From contig CAVSWC010000007.1 of the NCBI GenBank assembly GCA_963731585.1, forward strand, positions 124,001-188,000: a stretch of DNA of 64,000 nucleotides, written 5' to 3'. Positions 44,241-52,253 of the stretch are shown piece after piece. The stretch is from CANKHA01 sp963731585 (lineage in GTDB: Bacteria > Pseudomonadota > Alphaproteobacteria > Rhizobiales > Xanthobacteraceae). Both the position numbers and the translations under genes were made by a program. Below the pieces are notes generated by a model, which was not told where the DNA came from, did no database searches, and saw only the letters and a program-made list of their open reading frames with translations. Within the stretch, counting starts at the first letter, position 1. Every line of letters begins with the position of its first letter.

Positions 44241-45233
44241 ATGCGCGACCCCTATGAGGTCTTGGGGGTGGGCAAGGGAGCCGATGCCGCTGCCATCAAA
44301 AGCGCCTTTCGCAAGCAGGCGAAAAAGCTGCATCCCGACGCCAACAGGCAAGACCCCAAAGCCGCGACCAAATTCGCCGAGTTGAATGCCGCCTACGAAA
44401 TTCTCGGTGACGAGGACAAGCGCAAGGCTTTTGACCGCGGCGAGATCGATGCCGAGGGCAAGCCGCGCTTCCAGGGCTTCGCCGGCGCGGGGGCGCAGCC
44501 CGGCGGCTTCGGCCGCGACGGGTTTGAAAACTTCACCTGGAGCACAGACGGCGCTCAGCGCCGCGGTGGCCGCGGCGCGCGCGGCTTCGGGGGCGGTGGC
44601 GGGTTCGAGGATATTCTCAAGGACGTCTTCGGCAGCATGGGCGGGCGGCGCGGCGGGCGCGGCTCCGCCGGCACGGAATTTGAGCCGGAGGATTTCGGCC
44701 CGGCTCCGCGTGGCGCCGATATCAGCGCCGATCTCACCATCACGCTTCCGGAGGCGGTCAAAGGCGGCGCCAAGCGGTTGCGGCTGTCGAATGGCAAAGA
44801 GCTCGACGTCAGGATTCCTGCCGGCCTGACCGACGGGCAGACCATCCGGCTGAAAGGGCAGGGCATGCCGGGGCCGGACGGCACAAGCGGCGACCTGTTG
44901 ATCCGTGTCTCGATCGCGCCGCATCCGCTCTTCAAGCTCGACGGGACTGACCTGCGGCTTGAGTTGCCGATCACCGCCTATGAGGCGGAGCTCGGCGGCA
45001 AAGTGCGCGTACCCACGCTCGACGGCGCGGTGGAGCTGACGATCCCGCCTCGTACCAACAGCGGCCGCACTTTCCGGCTGAAAGGCAAGGGCATGGCGAG
45101 CAAGCAGGCGACGGGCGATCTTTTGGTCACGGTGCAGATTGTTTTGCCCGATCGCCGCGATCCAGAATTCGAGGAGCTGATGCGCCAGTGGCGCGACAGC
45201 AAGCCGTATAATCCGCGCAAGGACATCGAGTAA
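44241..45233 (+). CDS. DnaJ-class co-chaperone without zinc finger (CbpA-like)
   Basis: 330 residues. The J domain has the HPD tripeptide at residues 31-33 (KKLHPDANRQD). A Gly/Phe- and Gly/Arg-rich linker (RRGGRGARGFGGGGGFEDI, GRRGGRGSAGTEF) follows, then the substrate-binding C-terminal domain (ISADLTITLPEAVKGGAKRL, GQTIRLKGQGMPGPDG and FRLKGKGMASKQATGDL). The four CxxCxGxG repeats of true DnaJ are missing, so this is a type II J protein that guides DnaK. It shares the fabI-dnaJ-lipoprotein-pdxH neighbourhood seen in rhizobia. Confidence 0.93.
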   Translation: MRDPYEVLGVGKGADAAAIKSAFRKQAKKLHPDANRQDPKAATKFAELNAAYEILGDEDKRKAFDRGEIDAEGKPRFQGFAGAGAQPGGFGRDGFENFTWSTDGAQRRGGRGARGFGGGGGFEDILKDVFGSMGGRRGGRGSAGTEFEPEDFGPAPRGADISADLTITLPEAVKGGAKRLRLSNGKELDVRIPAGLTDGQTIRLKGQGMPGPDGTSGDLLIRVSIAPHPLFKLDGTDLRLELPITAYEAELGGKVRVPTLDGAVELTIPPRTNSGRTFRLKGKGMASKQATGDLLVTVQIVLPDRRDPEFEELMRQWRDSKPYNPRKDIE

Positions 45234-45249
45234 GCACGCAAATAAAAAA

Positions 45250-45280
45250 GGCTGGGCGGCCCTGAAAGGGCCGCCCAGCC
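45250..45280 (-). terminator. Intrinsic terminator
   Basis: GGCTGGGCGGCCC (45250-45262) and GGGCCGCCCAGCC (45268-45280) give a perfect 13-bp stem with a 5-base loop. Read on the minus strand the hairpin is followed directly by TTTTTT, so it ends the transcript of the small exported protein at 45287; on the plus strand an A-run precedes it, so it may also help stop the dnaJ-like transcript. Confidence 0.9.
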
Positions 45281-45286
45281 GCGTCG

Positions 45287-45559
45287 TTAGTTGTTGTATG
45301 GCATTCTGGCATTGTTTCGGTCGCGCTGTTGCGACCGATCAAGCCTTCTTTCACTGGCATAGCCATACGAATCCATGCTGGCCGTTGGACTCTGCATCGC
45401 CATACCCTCGGCGTTGCTGAGTGCCCAATCGCCGCGCAACGTTGCGCTGGTAGTCGCGCCCCCGTCGACGCCGGAAATATTCAATTCCGCGTAGGCGACA
45501 GCGGCACTTCCGGTGATGAACGTTGCGGCCAAAGCGGCCAGACTGATCTTCTTCAACAT
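45287..45559 (-). CDS. Small exported protein, likely sigma-EcfG regulated
   Basis: 90 residues. The signal peptide MLKKISLAALAATFITGS, then AAVAYA, ends before ELNISGVDGG; the mature part is about 65 residues, polar and rich in Ser, Asn and Arg (ASERRLDRSQQRDRNNAR). It has no membrane segment after the signal, so it is periplasmic or secreted. A ribosome-binding site AGGAG lies upstream. The EcfG-type promoter at 45650-45674 and the terminator at 45250 make this a complete one-gene unit. Function unknown; a stress role is inferred from the promoter. Confidence 0.8.
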   Translation of the reverse strand: MLKKISLAALAATFITGSAAVAYAELNISGVDGGATTSATLRGDWALSNAEGMAMQSPTASMDSYGYASERRLDRSQQRDRNNARMPYNN

Positions 45560-45649
45560 CGTATACTGCTCCTGCAGTTTCTGGGTGAGTGTTCGCCCAG
45601 GCGTTGTCCTCTTGAAAAGGCGGCTCTTCGTTGGCCCCCGAGAAAGACG

Positions 45650-45674
45650 AACGAGCGGGCTGCGCTCGTGTTCC
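45650..45674 (-). promoter_or_regulatory. EcfG-type general-stress promoter
   Basis: Read on the minus strand: GGAAC (45674-45670), 16 bases, CGTT (45653-45650). This is an exact match to the alphaproteobacterial EcfG consensus GGAAC-N16/17-CGTT. The transcript would start near 45643, about 85 bases before the small exported protein gene. Match and spacing are seen; use by EcfG is inferred. Confidence 0.75.
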
Positions 45675-45739
45675 TGGAGCAGCAGATTAACTTGCGTTAA
45701 TCAGAGGTTGGGCGGAACAAACCAAGGCGAAGCGGTGAC

Positions 45740-45756
45740 GTAATTGCGCCAATTAC
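45740..45756. promoter_or_regulatory. Inverted repeat GTAATTG-CGC-CAATTAC
   Basis: A perfect 7-bp inverted repeat with a 3-base spacer lies about 65 bases upstream of the EcfG-type promoter and 51 bases past the anti-sigma gene. It has operator-like symmetry, but no regulator can be assigned. Confidence 0.45.
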
Positions 45757-45806
45757 GAAACCACTATCACCGACTGTGGCGACAGTCAGATTTCTAAGGG
45801 GCTGTT

Positions 45807-46603
45807 TTATGACCCGCGCTCGTCCTGCGCGACACGCGGTTCGATCTGCTCATAAGCCGCCCGCGCCACCCGCCAAAGCTGCTTGCGCTCGCTGGCACTG
45901 CTGACGACATAGGCGATGTTGCTGTCCACCCAGTAAATCGCGCCTGCTTTGTCCGCGGCGTTGTAATGCATCGCAGTATTGGGGGTTTTCGTGCGCGCGC
46001 AATAGAGCGTGAAACGTTCTCCCGATGCGTTCTCGTACATAAAGAAAGCCGCGGCTGCGCCGGTGGGCGTCGGCAGCAGCCGGCCGCCGACGAGATGCAA
46101 GCCTTGCGCCTCGAGCTTCGGCGCCCGCAACGGATAGCCGACGCGCTTGGAGAGCCATTGCTGCAAATGTTCGGCATCGGCGGCGGCCACTTCCACCGGA
46201 TGACGCACCTCGACGGCGTAGACTGTGTGGGCATTGAGCGCCTGCGCGGTAAGCCGTTCGAAGGCGTTGGGCGCGTCGCCGGCGCTGTCGCGCGCCATCC
46301 AGCCGGCGAGGCCGCCGAGCAGAAATGCCGCCACCACCGCCGCAGCCGCCGCAAGTTTCCACGGGCGCGAGGCGTAGCTCATGCGGTCAAGCTGGAGCTT
46401 CGGCGGGACCGGTTGCGCGGCAACATCAGCATAGCGCGCGCGGATGGCATCGGCTTGCAGCCGCCAGCGGCGACGCGCGCGGCGTCATCTGGGTGCGTGG
46501 CAAGCCATGCCTCCACCGCCGCGCGGCGGTCGGCCGGAAGCTCACCGTCCACATAGGCGTGCAACTCGTCGTCCATCACCGGTAGTTCGTTATCTTTCAT
46601 CAT
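45807..46603 (-). pseudogene. Anti-sigma factor (zinc-finger/transmembrane type), one frameshift
   Basis: The N-terminus (MDDELHAYVDGELPADRRAAV) is a typical ECF anti-sigma domain. In this sequence the frame shifts near 46455 and the remainder appears from the second frame: MSYASRPWKLAAAAAVVAAFLLGG (read as WKLAAAAAVVAAFLLGGL) is the transmembrane segment, and the periplasmic part (ALNAHTVYAVEVRHPVEVAA, GAIYWVDSNIAYVVSS) follows. The span is 3n+2, fitting one lost base. It probably holds the adjacent sigma factor inactive at the membrane. It begins 6 bases after the sigma stop. Confidence 0.85.
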
Positions 46604-46609
46604 CGCTGC

Positions 46610-47107
46610 CTAAGTCATTTCACCCGCCGCAGCATCGGCCGATCGTTTTCGAGATAAGCTCCTGATCTGCAAACGGGCGCGCGCCACGCGCGACATGACC
46701 GTTCCGATCGGCACGCCCTGCACCTCGGCGACCTCGCGGTAGCTGAGCCCTTCCAGCACGACCAGCAGCAACGCGGTGCGCTGGTCCTCCACCAGTGTCG
46801 CCAGCGCGCGCTCGATGTCGCGGCCGCCGGCTTCCGGGCCGGAGGCGTCAGGCGCGTCATTGTCGCCGATCGCGGTGATCGTCGGCCGCCGGGCCAGGCT
46901 GCGCAGGCGGTTACGATTGAGGTTGGTCAGGATGGTGTAGAGCCAGTTGCGAAGCTCTCCTCCATGAAACAAATGTTGTGAGCGAAGCGCCCGCACCAGC
47001 GTGTCCTGCACCAGATCGTCAGCCAGGTCGGCATCACGGGTCAGCGCCCGCGCGTAGCGCCGCAGCGCCGGGATCGCCAACTGGACGCCTTCCTGGAAGC
47101 CGCTCAC
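46610..47107 (-). CDS. ECF RNA polymerase sigma factor
   Basis: 165 residues. Region 2 reads ADLADDLVQDTLVRALRS and GELRNWLYTILTNLNRNRLR; region 4 reads LEGLSYREVAEVQGVPIGTV and MSRVARARLQIRSL, the helix-turn-helix for the -35. It lacks the N-terminal domains of primary sigma factors, so it is an ECF type. The anti-sigma gene follows after 6 bases, and the fabI gene is divergent. It is not EcfG itself as far as I can tell; the target promoter is unknown. Confidence 0.93.
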   Translation of the reverse strand: MSGFQEGVQLAIPALRRYARALTRDADLADDLVQDTLVRALRSQHLFHGGELRNWLYTILTNLNRNRLRSLARRPTITAIGDNDAPDASGPEAGGRDIERALATLVEDQRTALLLVVLEGLSYREVAEVQGVPIGTVMSRVARARLQIRSLSRKRSADAAAGEMT

Positions 47108-47351
47108 GCGTCCCCCCTTGTAATCGAGAGCCCGGGGTCAAAATCCACGAAAACCACTGGACCGTAAAGTCGGGCGGCCCCTGAGGCAGGAATTTTTGAC
47201 CGCGTGCCTGAAGGTTAAACCCCATGGAAGGCCCGCTATTCCGCCTGGGGTTAATGCCGTTGCTCGATAACGCTCGCCTTTGCTTGATGCACTGGAACCC
47301 CTGTGTCATAGGGGAAAGACAACAGCCGGTGACCGGCGAATCGAGGTCATT

Positions 47352-48171
47352 ATGCCGGAGGCTTCGGGTCTCATGCGCGGCAAGCGCGGCCTTATCATGG
47401 GTCTCGCCAATAATCGCTCGATTGCCTGGGGCATCGCCAAGGCCTGCCACAACCACGGGGCGGAGCTTGCCTTCACCTATCAGGGCGACGCCTTGCGCAA
47501 ACGGGTCGAACCTCTGGCGCAGGAGGTTGGCGGCATCGTCACCGGCCATTGCGATGTCACTGAACCTGCCACCATCGACTCCGCCTTCGAGGCCGTGAAA
47601 CAGGCCTGGGGCTCGCTCGATTTTGTGGTGCATGCCATCGCCTTTTCCGACAAAGGCGAGCTCGACGGCCGCTATGTCGACACCACGGCGGACAATTTCA
47701 CTCAAGACCATGCTGATCAGCTGTTACTCCTTTACGGCGGTGGCGCAGCGCGCCGAGAAGCTGATGATCAACGGCGGCTCGCTGCTGACCATGACCTATT
47801 TCGGTGCAGAGAAATGGATGCCGCATTACAACGTGATGGGCGTCGCCAAGGCGGGGTTGGAAGCCTCGGTGCGCTATCTCGCGGCCGATCTCGGCTCCAA
47901 GAATATCCGGGTCAACGCCATCTCCGCCGGCCCGATCAAGACGCTGGCGGCATCCGGCATCGGCGACTTCCGTTATATCCTGCGGTGGAACGAGTTGAAT
48001 TCACCTCTGCGCCGCACCGTGACGACCGATGATGTGGGCGAGGCGGCGGCCTATTTCCTCTCCGACATGTCGCGTGGCGTGACCGGCGAGATTCATCATG
48101 TCGATTCCGGCTATCACATCGTCGGCATGAAGCATCCCGACGCGCCGGATATTTCCGTGGTCAAGGAGTAA
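47352..48171 (+). pseudogene. fabI: Enoyl-[acyl-carrier-protein] reductase, one frameshift
   Basis: The ATG at 47352 gives MPEASGLMRGKRGLIMGLAN and NRSIAWGIAKACHNHGAEL, then GSLDFVVHAIAFSDKGELDG. The reading shifts near 47705 and continues in the next frame with MLISCYSFTAVAQRAEKLM, MPHYNVMGVAKAGLEASVRY (the Tyr-x6-Lys pair), RVNAISAGPIKTLAASGI and the normal end. The length is 3n+1, so a single extra base is likely. FabI is the final reductase of fatty-acid elongation and usually essential. The Tyr-x6-Lys distance is typical of FabI rather than classical SDRs. Confidence 0.92.
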
Positions 48172-48181
48172 GCTGCCTGCG

Positions 48182-48784
48182 ATGCGGCGGCCGGTCCTCT
48201 ATTATATCCGCCATGGCGAGACCGACTGGAATGCGGGGCACCGCCTGCAAGGGCAGGCCGACACGCCATTAAACGCTGCCGGCGAGGCGCAGGCGCAACG
48301 TTGCGGAAAAATCCTGCGCAAGCTTTTGACATTCCGCGAGCAGGATCCAGCTGATCTCGATTATGTCTCGAGCCCATTGTCGCGCGCCCGCGTCACCATG
48401 GAATTGATCCGAACTGCGCTCGGGCTTGATCCGGCCGGCTATCGCATTGATCGGCGACTGATCGAAATGTCGTTCGGCGAGTGGGACGGGCTGGATTTCG
48501 CCGCCCTGCAGGCGCAGCAAGCCGCGGCCCTGGCTTTGCGCCAGCAGGACCCCTGGCGTTTCGTGCCGCCGGGCGGCGAAAGCTACGAACAGCTGCTACC
48601 GCGCATTCGCGATTGGCACGCGGAAGTCACGCGCGACACGGTGGTTTCTGCGCATCTGTGCACCGCCCGCGCGCTGCTGGTGCACCTTGGGATCGAGCCG
48701 CAGTCCACCGCCTCGCGCAGGCGCATTGAGCATGCGGTGGTCTATGTGCTCGGCGAGAATGGCATCACCCGCCACGGCGCTTAG
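48182..48784 (+). CDS. Histidine phosphatase family protein (phosphoglycerate-mutase-like)
   Basis: 200 residues. The phosphohistidine motif YYIRHGETDWN is at residues 7-17, the second active-site region has EMSFGEWDGLDF, and SAHLCTARALLVHLG carries the distal His in the expected place (usually SHGG). It is cytoplasmic. It starts 10 bases after the fabI stop and leads to aroC, so fabI-gpm-aroC may be one unit, although a short repeat lies before aroC. The substrate is unknown. Confidence 0.9.
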   Translation: MRRPVLYYIRHGETDWNAGHRLQGQADTPLNAAGEAQAQRCGKILRKLLTFREQDPADLDYVSSPLSRARVTMELIRTALGLDPAGYRIDRRLIEMSFGEWDGLDFAALQAQQAAALALRQQDPWRFVPPGGESYEQLLPRIRDWHAEVTRDTVVSAHLCTARALLVHLGIEPQSTASRRRIEHAVVYVLGENGITRHGA

Positions 48785-48903
48785 CGCGCACTCTTCACCT
48801 CTCCCTCACCAACCCTCTCTGCGTAAGGACGGGAGAGGGGAGCCACTCTCATTTGACCGTGCGCAGGCTGCGGGTTACCACTCAGCCTAAAGGGTGGAAC
48901 ACT

Positions 48904-50019
48904 ATGTCCTTCAATACCTTCGGCCACATGTTCCGGGTGACGACCTTTGGCGAAAGCCACGGGGCGGCGATCGGATGCGTGGTCGACGGCTGCCCGCCCG
49001 GCATCAAGCTCACGGCTGCCGACATCCAGCTTGATCTCGACCGGCGGCGCCCTGGCCAGTCGCGCTACACCACGCAGCGGCAGGAGCCGGACGCGGTGAA
49101 AATCCTTTCCGGCGTTTTCGAAGATGCCAGCACCGGCGGCCAGGTAACCTCCGGCACGCCGATCGCGCTCTTGATCGAGAATGTCGACCAGCGCTCGAAG
49201 GACTATTCCGATATCAAGGACAAATACCGTCCCGGCCACGCCGACTACACCTATGACGCCAAATACGGCCTGCGCGATTATCGCGGCGGCGGGCGCTCGT
49301 CCGCGCGTGAAACCGCCTCGCGCGTTGCGGCCGGCGCGATTGCCCGCAAGGTCGTCCCCGGCATACGCGTGCGCGCGGCCTTGGTGCAAATGGGGCCGCA
49401 CAAGATCGACCGCGCGCGCTGGGACTGGGAGGAAGTCGGCCGCAACGACTTCTTCTGTCCTGACACGCAGCTTGCCTCACAGCTCGGCCCTTATCTTGAC
49501 GGCATCCGGAAGTCGGGCTCGTCCATCGGGGCGGTGATCGAGGTGATCGCGGAAGGAGTGCCGCCCGGTCTTGGTGCTCCGGTTTATGGCAAGCTCGATG
49601 CCGAGCTCGCCTCCGCCTTCATGGGGATCAATGCGGTAAAGGGCGTTGAGATCGGCGCGGGCATGGGCGCGGCGCTGCTCTCGGGCGAGGAGAATGCCGA
49701 CGAGATCCGCATGGGAAACGACGGCAGGCCGAAATTCTTGACCAATCAAGCCGGCGGCATTTTGGGCGGCATTTCCACCGGCCAGCCGGTGGTGGCGCGT
49801 TTTGCGGTGAAGCCGACGTCGTCTATTCTCAATCCGCGCCGTACGATCGACCGTTTCGGCCGCGAAACCGAGATCACGACCAAGGGCCGCCACGACCCTT
49901 GCGTCGGCATCCGTGCAGTGCCGGTGGGCGAAGCGATGATGGCTTGCGTGCTCGCCGATCACTATCTGCGCCAGCGCGGCCAGCTGGGCGAAAACCCGGC
50001 TTGGCCGTTCAAATCTTAA
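48904..50019 (+). CDS. aroC: Chorismate synthase
   Basis: 371 residues from the ATG at 48904 (MSFNTFGHMFRVTTFGESHG), preceded by GGGTGGAA. All three signatures are present: GESHGAAIGCVVDGCPPG, DYRGGGRSSARETASRVAAG and RTIDRFGRETEITTKGRHDP. FMN-dependent removal of phosphate from EPSP gives chorismate for aromatic amino acids. The gene is complete with no frame problems. A paired-palindrome repeat follows before ribB. Confidence 0.97.
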   Translation: MSFNTFGHMFRVTTFGESHGAAIGCVVDGCPPGIKLTAADIQLDLDRRRPGQSRYTTQRQEPDAVKILSGVFEDASTGGQVTSGTPIALLIENVDQRSKDYSDIKDKYRPGHADYTYDAKYGLRDYRGGGRSSARETASRVAAGAIARKVVPGIRVRAALVQMGPHKIDRARWDWEEVGRNDFFCPDTQLASQLGPYLDGIRKSGSSIGAVIEVIAEGVPPGLGAPVYGKLDAELASAFMGINAVKGVEIGAGMGAALLSGEENADEIRMGNDGRPKFLTNQAGGILGGISTGQPVVARFAVKPTSSILNPRRTIDRFGRETEITTKGRHDPCVGIRAVPVGEAMMACVLADHYLRQRGQLGENPAWPFKS

Positions 50020-50020
50020 A

Positions 50021-50104
50021 CCTCTCCCGCCACAAGTCGGATATATCCGACTTGTGCACTTATGGTGCCGATCTCGGGTAAACCCGAGATCGGATGGGAG
50101 AGGG
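50021..50104. repeat. Repeat with two nested perfect palindromes between CCTCTCCC arms
   Basis: Outer arms CCTCTCCC (50021-50028) and GGGAGAGG (50096-50103). Inside are ACAAGTCGGATA and its complement (50032-50055, a perfect 24-base palindrome) and CCGATCTCGGGT-AA-ACCCGAGATCGG (50068-50093). The layout matches parts of the repeats at 18109, 58448 and 61207. It lies between aroC and ribB. Confidence 0.85.
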
Positions 50105-50122
50105 AAAAAGGAGACAGCAGCG

Positions 50123-51214
50123 TTGCCGGAAAATCACCAGCGCGTCGAAGAAGCCATCGCGGCGTTCAAGCGCGGCGAGATGATCGTCGTCGCGGACGAC
50201 GACGATCGCGAAAACGAGGGCGATCTTTTCGTTGCCGCCTCGCTCTGCACGCCGGAAAAAATGGCCTTCATCATCCGCCATACCTCCGGCATTGTCTGCG
50301 CGCCAGTTGCGGTCGACGACGCCCGCCGTCTGCATTTGGATCCCATGGTGGCGGCGAATGAAGCTCCGCTCGGCACCGCCTTTACGGTGTCGGTCGACTA
50401 CCGGCATGGGCTGACCACCGGCATCTCGGCCGAGGAACGCACCAACACCGTGCGCGGGCTTGCCAATGGCAATAGCGGTGCGGCCGATTTCGTGCGCCCA
50501 GGTCATGTCTTTCCGCTGGTCGCCAAGCAGGGCGGGGTGCTGATGCGCTCCGGGCATACCGAAGCCTGCGTCGATCTCTGCCGCCTCGCAGGACTGCCGA
50601 CGGTAGGCGTGCTCTCCGAGCTGATGAATGACGACGGCACGGTAATGCGCGGACCGCAGCTCGCCGTTTTCGCCGAGACGCACAAGCTGAAAAGCGTCAC
50701 CATCGCCGACCTGATCTCGTATCGGCAGGCGCGCGACAAGCTGGTTGAGCGTATCGCCGAATTCACCGTGCCGTCGGAGATCGGCGAGTTACGCGCCTTC
50801 GCCTATGTCACGCCGTTCGATCAGGTGCGCCATATGGCGTTTATTCTCGGCGATATCGACAGGGGCAAGTCGGTGCTCACGCGGCTGCATCGTGGCCATA
50901 TGATCGGTGACGTGCTGGGCGGCGCCAAGGTGCTGCGCAAGGCCATGGCCAAGATCAAGCAAGAGGGCCGCGGCGTCATTGTCTATCTGCAGGACGGCGC
51001 CGCCGGGGTGCCCAGCACCGCCGTGCCCTCGCCGGAAGACACCTCCGAGAACGCACGCACCAAGCAATGGCGCGAGGTCGGTCTCGGAGCGCAGATCTTG
51101 AAGGACCTCGGTATTTCATCCATCCGGTTGCTGGTATCGGCCAACACGACCTATATCGGCGTCGCCGGCTTCGGCATCGAGATCGAATCCACGGAACACA
51201 TCCCGAGGGAGTGA
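50123..51214 (+). CDS. ribB: 3,4-dihydroxy-2-butanone 4-phosphate synthase with a degenerate GTP cyclohydrolase II domain
   Basis: 363 residues from a TTG at 50123 (MPENHQRVEEAIAAF) because AAGGAG lies 8 bases upstream. The N-terminal half has the DHBP synthase motif VVADDDDRENEGDLFVAA, GTAFTVSVDYRHGLTTGIS, and RSGHTEACVDLCRLAG. The C-terminal half follows the RibA fold (HMAFILGDIDRGKSVLTRLH) but lacks the Cys-rich zinc site (HSECLTGDV with three Cys is replaced by RLHRGHMIGDVLGG). It should make the riboflavin four-carbon unit but not act as a RibA. This is the RibBX type known in rhizobia and Brucella. Confidence 0.92.
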   Translation: MPENHQRVEEAIAAFKRGEMIVVADDDDRENEGDLFVAASLCTPEKMAFIIRHTSGIVCAPVAVDDARRLHLDPMVAANEAPLGTAFTVSVDYRHGLTTGISAEERTNTVRGLANGNSGAADFVRPGHVFPLVAKQGGVLMRSGHTEACVDLCRLAGLPTVGVLSELMNDDGTVMRGPQLAVFAETHKLKSVTIADLISYRQARDKLVERIAEFTVPSEIGELRAFAYVTPFDQVRHMAFILGDIDRGKSVLTRLHRGHMIGDVLGGAKVLRKAMAKIKQEGRGVIVYLQDGAAGVPSTAVPSPEDTSENARTKQWREVGLGAQILKDLGISSIRLLVSANTTYIGVAGFGIEIESTEHIPRE

Positions 51215-51281
51215 ATTAGCCGAATCGGTATGTTTCCATCCGCCCGGTTGCATGGCAGCATAGTTGTTCTGGAGGAATCGG

Positions 51282-52125
51282 ATGATTCGATCCTCGTGGC
51301 TTTCCGTTACCTCGGCGTTTTTCGCCGGCGCCGTCGGGCTGGGCCTCGCGCTCGCGGCGCCCGCGCTTTCCGTCAAACTGGCGCAGCAAAGCTCCGGCGC
51401 AATGGAAGTCGATGTGGAGCTTGTCCTCGCCGTCGACATCTCCTTCTCGATGGATCCGGATGAGCAGGAGCTGCAGCGCGAGGGCTATATCCATGCGCTC
51501 ACCTCCAACGAATTCCTGCGCGCACTGAAGGAAGGCATTCACGGCAAGATTGCCATCACCTATCTGGAATGGGCCAATTTCAACGAGCGGCGCGTGATCG
51601 TGCCCTGGCGGCTGATCGACGGTCCAGAAACGGCCGACGCCTTCGTGGCGGAGATCGCCCGCGCGCCTTATCGCCGCGCCTCGCGCACGTCGGTTTCAGG
51701 CGCGCTGGAGTTCGCCGCCAGCCAGTTCGAGAACAGCGGCTACAAAGGCATCCGGCGCGTGATCGATGTTTCCGGCGACGGCGCCAACAACAACGGCCCG
51801 CCGGTCGCGGTCATACGCGATGAGGTCCTGTCCAAAGGCATCGTCATCAACGGGTTGCCGATCATGCTGAAGGATCCGATCGGCTCAGGCATGGATATCA
51901 ACTCGCTCGATATCTACTATGAAGATTGCGTCATTGGCGGGCCGGGCTCTTTCGTGATTCCGATCAAGGAGCGGAGCAAATTCAAGCAAGCCACCCGCAC
52001 CAAGCTGGTGCAGGAAATCGCCGCGCTGCCGCCGCAGCCGCGCGTCAATGCCGGCATCGGCTTCCGCTCCACGCGTGTCCTGCACCATCGGCGAGCAGAT
52101 CTGGCAGCAACGCTGGGGAAATTGA
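51282..52125 (+). pseudogene. DUF1194 (VWA-like) exported protein, one frameshift
   Basis: The ATG at 51282 follows GGAGGAA. A signal-like N-terminus (SAFFAGAVGLGLALAAPALS) precedes VELVLAVDISFSMDPDEQEL, a metal-binding MIDAS-like motif (D-x-S-x-S), and GIRRVIDVSGDGANNNGPPV. The ending should read SCTIGEQIWQQRWGN, typical of DUF1194, but that lies in another frame and stops at 52123-52125. A one-base insertion between 52045 and 52070 explains it (length 3n+1). Exported rhizobial protein of unknown function. Confidence 0.85.
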
Positions 52126-52136
52126 CGCCGACTCCG

Positions 52137-52253
52137 TGTCCCGGACGCCGTGCAGCGTGCAACGCTGCTCCGCTGATCCGGAGACCGTTATTCCCACAGT
52201 CTTTGGCGATCCCGGGTCTGCAGCGCATCATTTCATGCTGCGCTGCGCCCGGG
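52137..52253. repeat. Two adjacent palindromes at the 3' end of the trmA-like gene
   Basis: The left unit (52138-52182) contains GCAGCGT-GCA-ACGCTGC within CCCGGA/TCCGG arms. The right unit (52211-52253) is CCCGGG-TCT-GCAGCGCA facing TGCGCTGC-G-CCCGGG. The right palindrome encodes the last residues of the methyltransferase. Confidence 0.75.

Noticed and set aside
47700..47740. Programmed ribosomal frameshift in fabI
   Set aside because: No slippery heptamer or downstream pseudoknot was seen, and similar one-base shifts occur in many unrelated genes here, so sequence error is simpler.
50020..50122. FMN riboswitch before ribB
   Set aside because: The leader is short and filled by repeat palindromes; the conserved RFN motifs are not present.
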